DNA from: Streptomyces sabulosicollis
GTDB taxonomy: Bacteria > Actinomycetota > Actinomycetes > Streptomycetales > Streptomycetaceae
DNA length: 36,825 nt
Assembly: GCF_016103465.1 (NCBI RefSeq)
Contig: NZ_JAEEAP010000037.1
Coordinates: forward strand, 1 to 36,825
Reading direction: 5' to 3'
Shown: positions 15,969 to 23,564 of the stretch, piece after piece
Layout: each line of letters opens with the position of its first letter
Numbering within the stretch: position 1 is the first letter of the stretch
Notes under the pieces: generated by a model
The model's input: only the letters and a program-made list of their open reading frames with translations
Databases searched by the model: none
What the model was told of the DNA's origin: nothing
Translations under genes and position numbers: made by a program

Positions 15969-16703
15969 TCAGATCCCCGAGCGCTCCCGCCACAGCTCGG
16001 CCAGCTTCTCGTCCCCCTCCGTGGTCAGCACGCCGATCGGCAGCCGGTTCCACAGCGCGAGGTAGAGGTCGCGGGCCGGGCCGCTGAGCTCGCAGTCGGC
16101 CGCCCCCGCGCCGTCGCGCTCGGTCCGCGGAGCGTCCTGTGACAGCCGTATCGTCCAGACCGCGGCCTGGTCCGTGGCCCTCACCCGGAGCGTGCGCGGG
16201 GTGTCCGTGCGCACCTGGGACCGGTCCAGGCTGTGGAAACCGGTCAGCAGCTCATCCACTCCGTCGGCCGCGAACTCCGGGGTGACCGGCGAGAACTCCC
16301 CGCCCCGCGCCGACTCCGCGTCGATCCGGTGGATGGCCGTCTCATGGGCCTGGCGCCGGGCCCAGAACGCCAGCGGGGACTCCGCGGGCAGGAAGGTGAA
16401 GCAGTTCACCCCGGGGTCGGCATGGGTGAGGGTGTCGACCAGCCGGGCATGGACCTCGCGGTACCACGACACCAGCTCGGCGTCGGCCGGCGCCGCCTCG
16501 ACCGCCGGCCGGACCGGCTCGGTGAGGCCCTCGGCGACGAACCGGGTGGCCCAGCCGTGCACCCGGCCGAGGTGGGTCAGCAGATCACGCACGCGCCAGT
16601 CGGGGCAGGTGGGCACGGGGGTGTCCACCCCGGCCCCGGCCGCGGCGTCGGCCAGCAACCGGCCCTCGCGGTCCACGATTTCGATCAACTCGGCAGTCTC
16701 CAT
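15969..16703 (-). CDS. Mycothiol-dependent maleylpyruvate-isomerase-family (DinB-like) protein
   Basis: Protein of 244 aa in the actinobacterial TIGR03083 / DinB_2-like family. The metal site is intact: His44 (LLTHLGRVHGW), Glu121 and His125 (AHETAIHRIDAE), with the same spacing as the zinc ligands of mycothiol-dependent maleylpyruvate isomerase. The CPDWRVRDLLTHLG start is typical. A C-terminal SCP2-like domain ends in GPARDLYLALWNRL. It is probably a thiol-dependent transferase or isomerase acting on an unknown electrophile. ATG 16703 has no ribosome binding site; CATGAT (16710-16715) lies six bases upstream on the minus strand. It follows the MFS gene in the same direction after 53 bases. 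Confidence 0.88.
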   Translation of the reverse strand: METAELIEIVDREGRLLADAAAGAGVDTPVPTCPDWRVRDLLTHLGRVHGWATRFVAEGLTEPVRPAVEAAPADAELVSWYREVHARLVDTLTHADPGVNCFTFLPAESPLAFWARRQAHETAIHRIDAESARGGEFSPVTPEFAADGVDELLTGFHSLDRSQVRTDTPRTLRVRATDQAAVWTIRLSQDAPRTERDGAGAADCELSGPARDLYLALWNRLPIGVLTTEGDEKLAELWRERSGI

Positions 16704-16756
16704 GGCGGAATCATGCCAGCCCCCTCCGACAACGCCGGGCCGGGACGGGCGGAATA

Positions 16757-18013
16757 TCAGCTTCCGGCCGTGCGCGCGGCGTTCCGCGTGCCATACGCGA
16801 CCATCGCCGCCACGGCCGCCAGCGCCGCGACCGTGGTGAGCGCGACCGGCAGCGAGTACCAGTCGGCCAGGAAGCCGATCGTCGGCGGGCCCAGCAGCAT
16901 GCCGCCGTAGCCGAGCGTGGAGGCCGCGGCGACCCCACCCGGCCCCGTCAGCGCGCCCGCCCGCGCGATGGCGACGGGGAAGAGGTTGGCCAGTCCCAGC
17001 CCGGTGACCGCGAAGCCGAGGAGCGCCAGCCAGATCGTGGGCGCGAGCGAGCCGAGCAGCATTCCGGCCGCGGCCGTGGCGCCGCCCGCGATCAACGTCC
17101 TGGTCTGGCCGAGCCGTTCGAGCAGCGCGGTGCCGCTGAGCCGCCCGACGGCCATCATCAGGGCGAAGACCGAGTAGCCCGCGGCGGCGAGCCCGGCGGA
17201 CGCGTCGAGGTCCTGGTGCAGATGGAGCGCGGCCCAGTCGGCCATCGCGCCCTCGCCGTACGCCGTGCAGAGGGCGATCAGGCCGAACACGGCGACGAGC
17301 CACCGGGCGCGGCCCGGCCGCTGTGCACCGGGGGGCGATTCGGGGTCGGCGGCCTGCCCGGACCCGGCCGCGGGCCCGGCGCCGTCCCGCCGCGTGGGCA
17401 CCGGCAGTGAGATCAGCGTCCGGCCCGCGGCCGCCGCGAGCACCAGCCCGAAGACCGCGAGCAGCGCCAGATGGCGGGCCGGGGACAGCTGGTCGGCGAT
17501 CAGCCCGCCCAGCCCGGCGCCGGCCATCCCGCCCAGGCTGAACGCGGCGTGGAACCCGGGCATGACCGGGCGGCGCAGGGCGGCGATGAGGTCGACGGCC
17601 GCGCTGTTCATGGCCACGTTGAGCGCGCCGAACCCGGTGCCGAAGACCAGCAGCACCAGTCCGAGGGCGAGTGCGGAGTGGGTCAGCGGCGGCAGCGCGA
17701 CGGAGCCCGCGAGCAGCACACCGGCGGCCACCGTGGTCGGATGGTTGCCGAAGCGGCGGCACAGGCGTCCGGTGGCCATCATGGTGGCCGTACCGCCCGC
17801 CGACACGCCGAGCAGCGCCAGCCCCAGCGCGCCCTCCGAGGCGCTCGTCTGGTCCTTGATCGCGGGGATCCGGGCGACCCACCCGGCGAACACGAAGCCG
17901 TCCAGGAAGAAGAACGTGGTGATGGCGGCGCGGAGTCGGGCGAGGTCGCGATCCGTGGGGACGGAGCGGCGCGTGCCCGGAGTGGCCGTCCGTGTTTTGT
18001 TTGGAGTCGGCAC
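16757..18013 (-). CDS. MFS transporter (YbjJ/fucose-permease-like)
   Basis: Major facilitator of 418 aa with about twelve helices. The first is TTFFFLDGFVFAGWVARIPA, and a cytoplasmic linker (PTRRDGAGPAAGSGQAADPE) splits the two halves. Gly-rich loops such as GFHAAFSLGGMAGAGLGG and GYSVFALMMAVGRLSG fit the YbjJ-like / FucP-related branch, which includes sugar and drug transporters. I chose GTG 18013: a promoter on the minus strand (TTGTCC 18044-18049, 18-bp spacer, TATTCT 18020-18025) would start transcription at that GTG. The gene is back-to-back with a ROK repressor, only 17 bp apart, which almost certainly controls it. Substrate unknown. Confidence 0.9.
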   Translation of the reverse strand: MPTPNKTRTATPGTRRSVPTDRDLARLRAAITTFFFLDGFVFAGWVARIPAIKDQTSASEGALGLALLGVSAGGTATMMATGRLCRRFGNHPTTVAAGVLLAGSVALPPLTHSALALGLVLLVFGTGFGALNVAMNSAAVDLIAALRRPVMPGFHAAFSLGGMAGAGLGGLIADQLSPARHLALLAVFGLVLAAAAGRTLISLPVPTRRDGAGPAAGSGQAADPESPPGAQRPGRARWLVAVFGLIALCTAYGEGAMADWAALHLHQDLDASAGLAAAGYSVFALMMAVGRLSGTALLERLGQTRTLIAGGATAAAGMLLGSLAPTIWLALLGFAVTGLGLANLFPVAIARAGALTGPGGVAAASTLGYGGMLLGPPTIGFLADWYSLPVALTTVAALAAVAAMVAYGTRNAARTAGS

Positions 18014-18049
18014 AAAGTGAGAATAGAGGCGTGACCCAGACACGGACAA
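18014..18049. promoter_or_regulatory. Overlapping divergent promoters, MFS / ROK pair
   Basis: On the minus strand TTGTCC (18044-18049) and TATTCT (18020-18025) are 18 bp apart. On the plus strand GAGAAT occupies 18019-18024, followed by six bases and the ROK GTG. The two -10 boxes lie on top of each other and both predicted transcripts start at the start codon, so the promoters should exclude one another. Confidence 0.5.
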
Positions 18050-19260
18050 GGCTCGAGCGCGGCCGAAGCGCTCTTGGCCCGGCACTGGCACTCGTCCACA
18101 CCGGCCGCGCCCCCACCCGCGCCGTGCTCACCGCCGAACTCGGGGTGACCCGCGCGACCGCGGGCGCCGTCGCCGCCGAGTTGGAGGCGCTCGGACTGAT
18201 CCAGGTCGACTCACGGCCGCTCGGGGCCGCCGGAGCGCAGGGCCGTCCCTCCCACCGGCTGTCGATCGCTCCCCACGGGCCGGTCGCGCTCGCCGCCCAG
18301 GTGCACGCCGACGGTTTCCGCGCGGCGCTGGTCGGGCTCGGCGGGCAGACGGTGGCCACCGCCCCCGGCTGCATGACCGTGCCCGCGGACCCGGCGCACG
18401 TCATCGACGCGGTCGTCGAGGCCGGTGTCCGGCTGCTGCGGGAGACCGGCCGCCGCTGTGTGGGCGCGGGGCTCGCCGTCCCGTCCGCGGTCGCCGAACC
18501 GGAGGGCACCGCCCTGAACCCGCTGCACGTCGCCTGGCCCGCGGGCGCTCCGGTGCGCGAGCTGTTCAACCGCAGCCTCGCCGCGGCCGGGATCCGCGGC
18601 GACGACGGGGAGCCGGTCACCGGCTTCGCGGGCAATGACGTCAACCTGGCCGCGCTCGCCGAACACCGCCATGGCGCGGGCGGCGGCGCCCAGCACCTGC
18701 TCTGTGTCGCCACCGGGCACCGGGGCGTCGGTGGTGCGCTGGTGCTCGACGGACGGCTGCACACGGGCAGCGCGGGGCTCGCCCTCGAGGTGGGCCATCT
18801 GACCGTCAACCCCGAGGGCCCGCCCTGCCACTGCGGCAGCCGCGGCTGTCTGGACATCGAGGCCGATCCGCTCGCCTTCCTCACGGCGGCCGGGCGCGAC
18901 CCGGGGCCGGAGGTGTCCCTGCTGCAGCAGGCCCGCGATCTGCTGCGCGAGGAGTACGCCACGGAGGCGTCCGTAAGGGCGGCCACCGAGCAGCTCATCG
19001 ACCGCCTCGGCCTCGGACTCGCCGGTCTGGTCAACATCCTCAACCCGGACCGCATCATCCTCGGCGGACTGCACCGCGAGCTCCTGGAGGCCGACCCGGA
19101 GCGGCTGCGCGCGGTGGTGGCGGAGCGCAGCCTGTGGGGCCGGAGCGGGGGCGTGCCGATCCTGCCGTGCACGCTGGACCACAACAGCCTGGTCGGGGCG
19201 GCGGAGTTGGCGTGGCAGCCGGTGCTGGACGACCCCTTGGCGGCCCTGGGCGTGGGCTGA
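18031..19260 (+). CDS. ROK-family transcriptional regulator
   Basis: Repressor of 409 aa with a winged helix at about residues 12-72 (APTRAVLTAELGVTRATAGAVAAEL, then GLIQVDS) followed by a ROK sugar-binding fold. The zinc site is present: GHL with His256, then CHCGSRGC with Cys266, Cys268 and Cys273. The N-terminal kinase loop is degraded (no DIGGTK), as usual for regulators. It probably binds a sugar and releases DNA at the shared 17-bp intergenic region. GTG 18031 is chosen over a far upstream ATG because it leaves the MFS promoter intact; the transcript is probably leaderless. It converges with the DUF4865 gene, 12 bases between stops. Confidence 0.92.
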   Translation: MTQTRTRLERGRSALGPALALVHTGRAPTRAVLTAELGVTRATAGAVAAELEALGLIQVDSRPLGAAGAQGRPSHRLSIAPHGPVALAAQVHADGFRAALVGLGGQTVATAPGCMTVPADPAHVIDAVVEAGVRLLRETGRRCVGAGLAVPSAVAEPEGTALNPLHVAWPAGAPVRELFNRSLAAAGIRGDDGEPVTGFAGNDVNLAALAEHRHGAGGGAQHLLCVATGHRGVGGALVLDGRLHTGSAGLALEVGHLTVNPEGPPCHCGSRGCLDIEADPLAFLTAAGRDPGPEVSLLQQARDLLREEYATEASVRAATEQLIDRLGLGLAGLVNILNPDRIILGGLHRELLEADPERLRAVVAERSLWGRSGGVPILPCTLDHNSLVGAAELAWQPVLDDPLAALGVG

Positions 19261-19272
19261 GCCGCCGGCCGG

Positions 19273-19860
19273 TCACCAGTGCCGCCCCCGGGGGAGCGCG
19301 TCCAGGCCGGGGGTCGACAGATGGAGCACCTGGTAGCGGTCGCCGGGCTCCGAGGGCGGTGCCGACTCCTCCCAGAGCGTGAAGTGGATCAGCTCCCAGC
19401 CGCGCGGGTCGACGCCGAGGGCCGTCGTGTGAACGCCGTCCTTACGGGCGCGCTCGGCCAGCCGCTCCAGCGCGCCCTCGACGGCGGAGGCGGGATCGAC
19501 GGCGGCCGGGACCGGCTCGGCATGGCGGGTGGCGGCGCGCGGCACGGTGCCCGCGGCGGCGCCCGGCTCGAACGCCAGCCCCTGCCAGTGCTCGACCGAG
19601 GGCCTGCCGAAGTCCCGGACGATGCCCTGGAATCCGGGGCCCCACAGAAAGCGGTTCATGGCCTCGGGCGCGGTCCACAGATAGAACGGGGCGTACTGAT
19701 GGACCGGCGAGCCGTCCACGCCCCGCTCCCGGATCCCGTACGCCTTGAGGCCCAGCCCAGGGAAGTCGTCGAGCAGTGGTCCCTTCGTCTCCACCCGGCG
19801 CCGGATGATCCTCATGTCGTAGTCGGCGGGCAGGGTGATCCGGTACTGCATGGCGAGCAT
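19273..19860 (-). CDS. DUF4865-family protein
   Basis: Protein of 195 aa that I recognise as DUF4865 (function unknown): MQYRITLPADYDMRIIRRRV at the start, then KAYGIRERG, QYAPFYLW, GPGFQGIVRDFGRP and a central HWQGLAFEPG. The ferredoxin-like, dimeric alpha-beta character suggests a small enzyme or stress protein of the mono-oxygenase-like superfamily, but this is a guess. ATG 19860 has AGGAG seven bases upstream. A TetR-like dyad lies about 60 bp upstream, over the probable promoter, so the gene may be repressed and inducible. Confidence 0.8.
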   Translation of the reverse strand: MLAMQYRITLPADYDMRIIRRRVETKGPLLDDFPGLGLKAYGIRERGVDGSPVHQYAPFYLWTAPEAMNRFLWGPGFQGIVRDFGRPSVEHWQGLAFEPGAAAGTVPRAATRHAEPVPAAVDPASAVEGALERLAERARKDGVHTTALGVDPRGWELIHFTLWEESAPPSEPGDRYQVLHLSTPGLDALPRGRHW

Positions 19861-19919
19861 CGGTGAACTCCTGTCGGCGGGGCGTGTGTTCGCAGGGGTA
19901 TTCGTCCTCGGCATCGATC

Positions 19920-19937
19920 GTACACACTAGTAGGTAC
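19920..19937. promoter_or_regulatory. TetR-like operator upstream of the DUF4865 gene
   Basis: GTACACACTAGTAGGTAC is an 18-bp dyad with 14 symmetric positions (GTAC, central ACTAGT, GTAC). It overlaps TACGAT (19917-19922 read on the minus strand), a possible -10 for the DUF4865 gene. No TetR gene lies next to it in this window. Confidence 0.45.
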
Positions 19938-20085
19938 AGTGCGATCCGCCCGGTGCGCGTACTCCCCAGGGGGTACCGGAACTGTCGTCGGCCGTACGAC
20001 GACCAGAGCACCGTAAGGGAGTGATGCTCGGGAGTGGCCACAAGACGAGGCCATGAGAAGCCCACTCCCGAGGAGCGCGATCACC

Positions 20086-20388
20086 ATGAACACCCTGGCG
20101 CACGGCTTCGCCGACGGCGATGGCCCCGGACCGTGGATTCTGCTCGTCCCGCTGATGTGGGCGCTGGTCGTCGGCGGCGCGGTCTTCCTGCTGCGGCGCG
20201 CCGGATGGCGCGGACGCGCCCCCTGGCGGCACGGTCCCGGCCCCGTGGACTTCGGCGAGCGATCGCCGATCGCGGTGCTGGGCCGCCGCTTCGCGGCGGG
20301 TGAGATCGACGAGGACGAGTACTGGCGCCGGCTGTCCGTCCTGGACGAGCAGTTCGGCCGCCATGCGACGAAGGGCGGGGCCCTCTGA
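20086..20388 (+). CDS. SHOCT-domain membrane protein
   Basis: Small protein of 100 aa with one membrane helix at about 17-37 (WILLVPLMWALVVGGAVFLLR), a basic juxtamembrane stretch and a C-terminal SHOCT motif at about 62-90 (IAVLGRRFAAGEIDEDEYWRRL). SHOCT segments are short oligomerisation modules found at protein ends. ATG 20086 is preceded by GAGGAGCG ten bases upstream; an ATG at 20053 would add eleven residues without a proper ribosome binding site. It is followed by a terminator. Function unknown. Confidence 0.82.
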   Translation: MNTLAHGFADGDGPGPWILLVPLMWALVVGGAVFLLRRAGWRGRAPWRHGPGPVDFGERSPIAVLGRRFAAGEIDEDEYWRRLSVLDEQFGRHATKGGAL

Positions 20389-20508
20389 CGGCGGAACGCC
20401 GGGGGGAGTGATCCGGCCGCCGGTGCGGTACGGGCCGCCGGGCTCATCCGGGCTGCCCGGCCTGTCCGCACCACCGGGCCTGATCGGTCCGCAGTGCTTG
20501 TCCGGGCC

Positions 20509-20532
20509 GTCCCGCCTCACTGGAGGCGGGAC
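20509..20532. terminator. Bidirectional terminator hairpin
   Basis: Perfect 10-bp arms (GTCCCGCCTC 20509-20518, complement 20523-20532) with an ACTG loop, between the convergent SHOCT gene and the anti-sigma-like ATPase gene, whose stop is 11 bases further on. Confidence 0.75.
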
Positions 20533-20542
20533 GCCGGCGTGC

Positions 20543-21166
20543 TCAGCGGGAGGCCGCCGACCGGACGGCCGCGGGAGCCGGAGCGGCTGCAGCGGCCGGG
20601 GCCGGAGCGGCGGCGGGGGCCGGTGCCGCGGCGACGGGTGCGGGGGTGACGGGTGCGGGCGCCGGTGCCGGGGTAACGGGCGCCGGACGGGAGGCGTCCG
20701 TGCGAAGGGGCGGCGCGGTACGGCCCGTTCCGTGCGGCCCGAAGGGCGGCCTGGCGGTGGCGGCGGACCGCGGCACGGCCAGCGTGAACCAGACGACCTT
20801 CCCGCCGCCGTCGTCCCGCGCGTGCATCCCCCAGCTCTGGCTGACGGCCGCGACCAACGCGAGCCCCCTGCCGTGGGTGGCGAAGGGATCGCACGCCCGA
20901 ACGCGAGGCAGTCGCGGATCCTGGTCGCGGACCGAAACGGTCAGCCGGTCCAGCATGAGGGCGATCTCCACCGTGCACTGCTTGTCCGGCTCGGCGTGCC
21001 GATGGACATTGGTGAGCAGCTCGGTGACGCCGAGCGCCGCCGGGTCGATGAGCGGATCCAGATGCCAGTAGCGCAACTGCGCCGACACGATTCTGCGGAC
21101 CTGTCCGATCCGCGACGGCAGGGCCTGCAGCTCCACCGTGCAATGCCTGCTAGGACGACTGATCAC
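20543..21166 (-). CDS. Anti-sigma-factor-like ATPase (RsbW/SpoIIAB type) with Pro-Ala tail
   Basis: Protein of 207 aa. Residues about 8-133 form a HATPase_c_2 domain like those of anti-sigma factors in Streptomyces: N-box VTELLTNVHRHA, then RDQDPRLP and GRGLALVAAVSQSWG. Typical members are about 140 aa. Here a tail of roughly 70 residues, mostly Pro and Ala with repeats such as APVTPAPAPAPVTPAP, is added. The GTG at 21166 has AGGGAG eight bases upstream. No sigma factor or anti-anti-sigma gene is adjacent. It is a possible serine kinase or sigma-binding protein; the partner is unknown. Confidence 0.85.
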   Translation of the reverse strand: MISRPSRHCTVELQALPSRIGQVRRIVSAQLRYWHLDPLIDPAALGVTELLTNVHRHAEPDKQCTVEIALMLDRLTVSVRDQDPRLPRVRACDPFATHGRGLALVAAVSQSWGMHARDDGGGKVVWFTLAVPRSAATARPPFGPHGTGRTAPPLRTDASRPAPVTPAPAPAPVTPAPVAAAPAPAAAPAPAAAAAPAPAAVRSAASR

Positions 21167-21350
21167 GGCTGCGACTCCCTGAAGACGTGGGGCTAGCCTG
21201 ATTCAGATGCGGGCGACGAACACGTTCAGCAGTGGTGGCTGCTGGGCGCGACCGGTGGGACGGTTCTCAGCGTCACCGCTTGTTGACCCTCAGTGATACT
21301 GATACTCGTCCAGGGTCGGTCCCACCGCGCGCATGCGCAACTCGGCCGCC

Positions 21351-21686
21351 TCACCTCTTCGCGGCGCGCCCCCGGGCGGACCGGACGGCGTCGAGGAAGC
21401 GGCTGGCGGTGCCCGAGCCGGACTTGGCCGAGGAGGACTTGGCGTCCTGCGAGCCGAGGGTGAGGCGGTAGCGGGTGCCGTTCACGGTGGCCATGGCCTG
21501 GTCCCCGTCCACGAACCAGGGCTTGCTCGCGCGCACCGACTGCACCGGCGCGCTGTCGATCTCGCTGCCGTAACTCGTCAGCAACTGCAGCCTGCCGTCC
21601 TTGATCATGACCTGTCCGGCGCGGGTGACCGAGCGCAGGAATCGCTCGATCCGCACTCCCCTTGCGTTGAACTCCGTATCGGCCAT
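21351..21686 (-). CDS. Conserved hypothetical protein, 111 aa
   Basis: Small soluble protein. Its core reads as a beta-rich domain (GQVMIKDGRLQLLTSYGSEI, WFVDGDQAMATVNGTRYRL) and it has a basic, low-complexity C-terminus (SSSAKSGSGTASRFLDAVRSARGRAAKR). I do not recognise a named family, though it looks like a conserved actinomycete protein. ATG 21686 is eight bases after GGGGAGG. It diverges from the Cds1-like gene. The 184 bases between this gene and the ATPase gene hold nothing I can identify. Confidence 0.72.
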   Translation of the reverse strand: MADTEFNARGVRIERFLRSVTRAGQVMIKDGRLQLLTSYGSEIDSAPVQSVRASKPWFVDGDQAMATVNGTRYRLTLGSQDAKSSSAKSGSGTASRFLDAVRSARGRAAKR

Positions 21687-21866
21687 CACAACCGCCTCCC
21701 CGATGGCTCCGACTGGCACTGTGCCGCCGCCTCTCATTTTCCCTGCTGCGCAGTGTGCCCGTGCCCGGCCCCGGACACCAGGGCGCACTGGGGGACAATG
21801 AGGATCGAAACGGCATGAGTATGCCACCTGGGCTGGGCACGGGGCACGAGCAGGAGGAGTGGGGCG

Positions 21867-22988
21867 TTGGACGGCACGGCGCGCGGCGGCAGCGAGACGG
21901 TCGACGTGGATCGCAGCGACCACGGCTACCGCGAGTGGCTGAAGGAAGCCGTCCGTAAGGTGCAGGCCGATGCCCAGCGGTCCGCGGACACCCATCTGCT
22001 GAGCTTCCCGCTGCCCGAGCGCTGGGGGATCGACCTCTACCTCAAGGACGAGTCCACCCACCCCACAGGGAGTCTCAAGCACCGCCTGGCACGCTCGCTG
22101 TTCCTCTATGGGCTGTGCAACGGCTGGATCCGGCCGGGCAAGCCCGTGATCGAGGCGTCCAGCGGCTCGACCGCCGTCTCCGAGGCGTACTTCGCCAAGC
22201 TGATCGGGGTGCCCTTCATCGCGGTGATGCCCCGCACGACCAGCCGGGAGAAGTGCCGCCTGATCGAATTCCATGGCGGCCAGTGCCATTTCGTGGACGA
22301 CCCGCGGACGATGTACGAGGAGTCCGCCGCCCTCGCGGAGGAGTCCGGGGGCCACTACATGGACCAGTTCACCTACGCCGAGCGGGCCACGGACTGGCGC
22401 GGCAACAACAACATCGCCGAGTCGATCTATCAACAGCTGCGTCTGGAGCGCTATCCCGAACCGGCATGGGTCGTGGCCACGGCGGGCACCGGCGGCACCT
22501 CGGCGACCATCGCCCGCTATGTCCACTACATGCAGTACGACACCCGGGTGTGCGTCGCCGACCCGGAGAACTCCTGTTTCTTCGACGGCTGGGTCCACCA
22601 CGACGCCCACGCCGCCAGCGACCACGGCTCGCGCATCGAGGGCATCGGCCGCCCCCGGATGGAGCCCAGCTTCGTACCGGGCGCGATCGACCGGATGATG
22701 AAGGTCCCGGACGCGGCGAGCGTCGCGGCCGTGCGCGCCCTGGAGCGGGCCATCGGCCGTAAGGCGGGCGGCTCCACGGGGACGGGGCTGTGGAGCGCGC
22801 TGCGGATCGTCGCGGAGATGGTCGCCGCGGGCCGGACCGGGAGCGTGGTGACGCTGCTGTGCGATCCGGGGGAGCGGTATCTGGACAAGTACTACTCGGA
22901 TGCGTGGCTGGAGGAGCAGGGGCTGGACATCGAGCCGTATGTGAAGACGCTCGACATCTTCCTCACGACGGGCAACTGGACGGACTGA
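21867..22988 (+). CDS. PLP-dependent cysteine-synthase-family enzyme (Cds1-like L-cysteine desulfhydrase)
   Basis: PLP enzyme of 373 aa. [17 protein letters not shown] carries Lys71, which should hold the cofactor. [13 protein letters not shown] and the glycine loop [15 protein letters not shown] bind substrate and phosphate. Motifs such as [20 protein letters not shown] match, from memory, mycobacterial Cds1 (Rv3684), which degrades cysteine to pyruvate, ammonia and hydrogen sulphide. The same fold also makes cysteine, so the direction is inferred. The start is TTG 21867, nine bases after AGGAGG. Single gene, divergent from a small unknown. A role in sulphide production and redox balance fits. 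Confidence 0.9.
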   Translation: MDGTARGGSETVDVDRSDHGYREWLKEAVRKVQADAQRSADTHLLSFPLPERWGIDLYLKDESTHPTGSLKHRLARSLFLYGLCNGWIRPGKPVIEASSGSTAVSEAYFAKLIGVPFIAVMPRTTSREKCRLIEFHGGQCHFVDDPRTMYEESAALAEESGGHYMDQFTYAERATDWRGNNNIAESIYQQLRLERYPEPAWVVATAGTGGTSATIARYVHYMQYDTRVCVADPENSCFFDGWVHHDAHAASDHGSRIEGIGRPRMEPSFVPGAIDRMMKVPDAASVAAVRALERAIGRKAGGSTGTGLWSALRIVAEMVAAGRTGSVVTLLCDPGERYLDKYYSDAWLEEQGLDIEPYVKTLDIFLTTGNWTD

Positions 22989-23000
22989 CCTCCGCCCTCA

Positions 23001-23026
23001 CGGCCACCGCCACCCGCGCGTGGCCG
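23001..23026. terminator. Weak hairpin between convergent genes
   Basis: CGGCCAC (23001-23007) pairs with GTGGCCG (23020-23026) around a 12-base loop, 12 bases after the Cds1-like stop and before the SRPBCC stop. Confidence 0.4.
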
Positions 23027-23069
23027 CCGTCACGCCCTTACGGTCGCCGCCTCGCCCGCACGGCCGTTG

Positions 23070-23540
23070 TCAGGCCGCCGCCACCAACCGGTCCAGGTTC
23101 CGCACCGCCTGGTGGAACGCGCGCCGCAGACCCGGCCGCATCGCCCGTACCGCACCGCGCAGCACCGCCGTGCCGTCCACCGCGAAGACGTAGCGCACCA
23201 CGGTCCCGCCGTCCGAGGGCCGCAGCGTCCACTCCTCCAGCAGCGCCCGCAGCCCCGGCGCGTTGGTCTCGTCGACGCGGTAGGCATAGCGCTCGTGCGG
23301 ATCCGCCGCCATGACCGTCTCGCGGAAGCGGGTGCCGCCCACGAGGCGGATCTCCCTGCCCTTGCCGCCGTCCGTGGAGCGGGCGTCCCGCACCTGCCGG
23401 AACCACCGTGGCCACCCCTCGGCATCGGTGAACGCCTCGAACACCGTCTCGGGCGCGGCGGAGACCTTGGCGACGAAGACGAGCCGCACCGGGGCGGTCT
23501 CGGCGTACTCCAGTCCCACGGAACGCAACCGGTGTGTCAT
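23070..23540 (-). CDS. SRPBCC (START/Bet v1-like) domain protein
   Basis: Single-domain protein of 156 aa with the SRPBCC helix-grip fold: VRLVFVAKVSAAPETVFEAFTDAEGWPRWF at the start, then GTRFRETVMAADPHERYAYRV and a C-terminal amphipathic helix (RRAFHQAVRNLDRLVAA). These proteins bind hydrophobic ligands; AHSA1/polyketide-cyclase-like relatives are common. ATG 23540 has no ribosome binding site, and TATCGT (23547-23552, minus strand) is six bases upstream, so a leaderless mRNA is likely; GTG 23546 is an alternative. It lies downstream of the DeoR gene in the same direction, 24 bases apart. Ligand unknown. Confidence 0.85.
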   Translation of the reverse strand: MTHRLRSVGLEYAETAPVRLVFVAKVSAAPETVFEAFTDAEGWPRWFRQVRDARSTDGGKGREIRLVGGTRFRETVMAADPHERYAYRVDETNAPGLRALLEEWTLRPSDGGTVVRYVFAVDGTAVLRGAVRAMRPGLRRAFHQAVRNLDRLVAAA

Positions 23541-23564
23541 GGACACACGATACCTGCCGGGGTG

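Noticed and set aside
15969-19184. A single minus-strand reading frame of over 1000 codons
   Set aside because: Only its last part (from ATG 16703) encodes a recognisable protein; the rest is Ser/Arg/Pro-rich shadow of the MFS and ROK genes.
18031-19260. Sugar kinase instead of regulator
   Set aside because: It has a winged-helix N-terminus and lacks the DxGGT phosphate loop seen in the true ROK kinase at 1186-2163.
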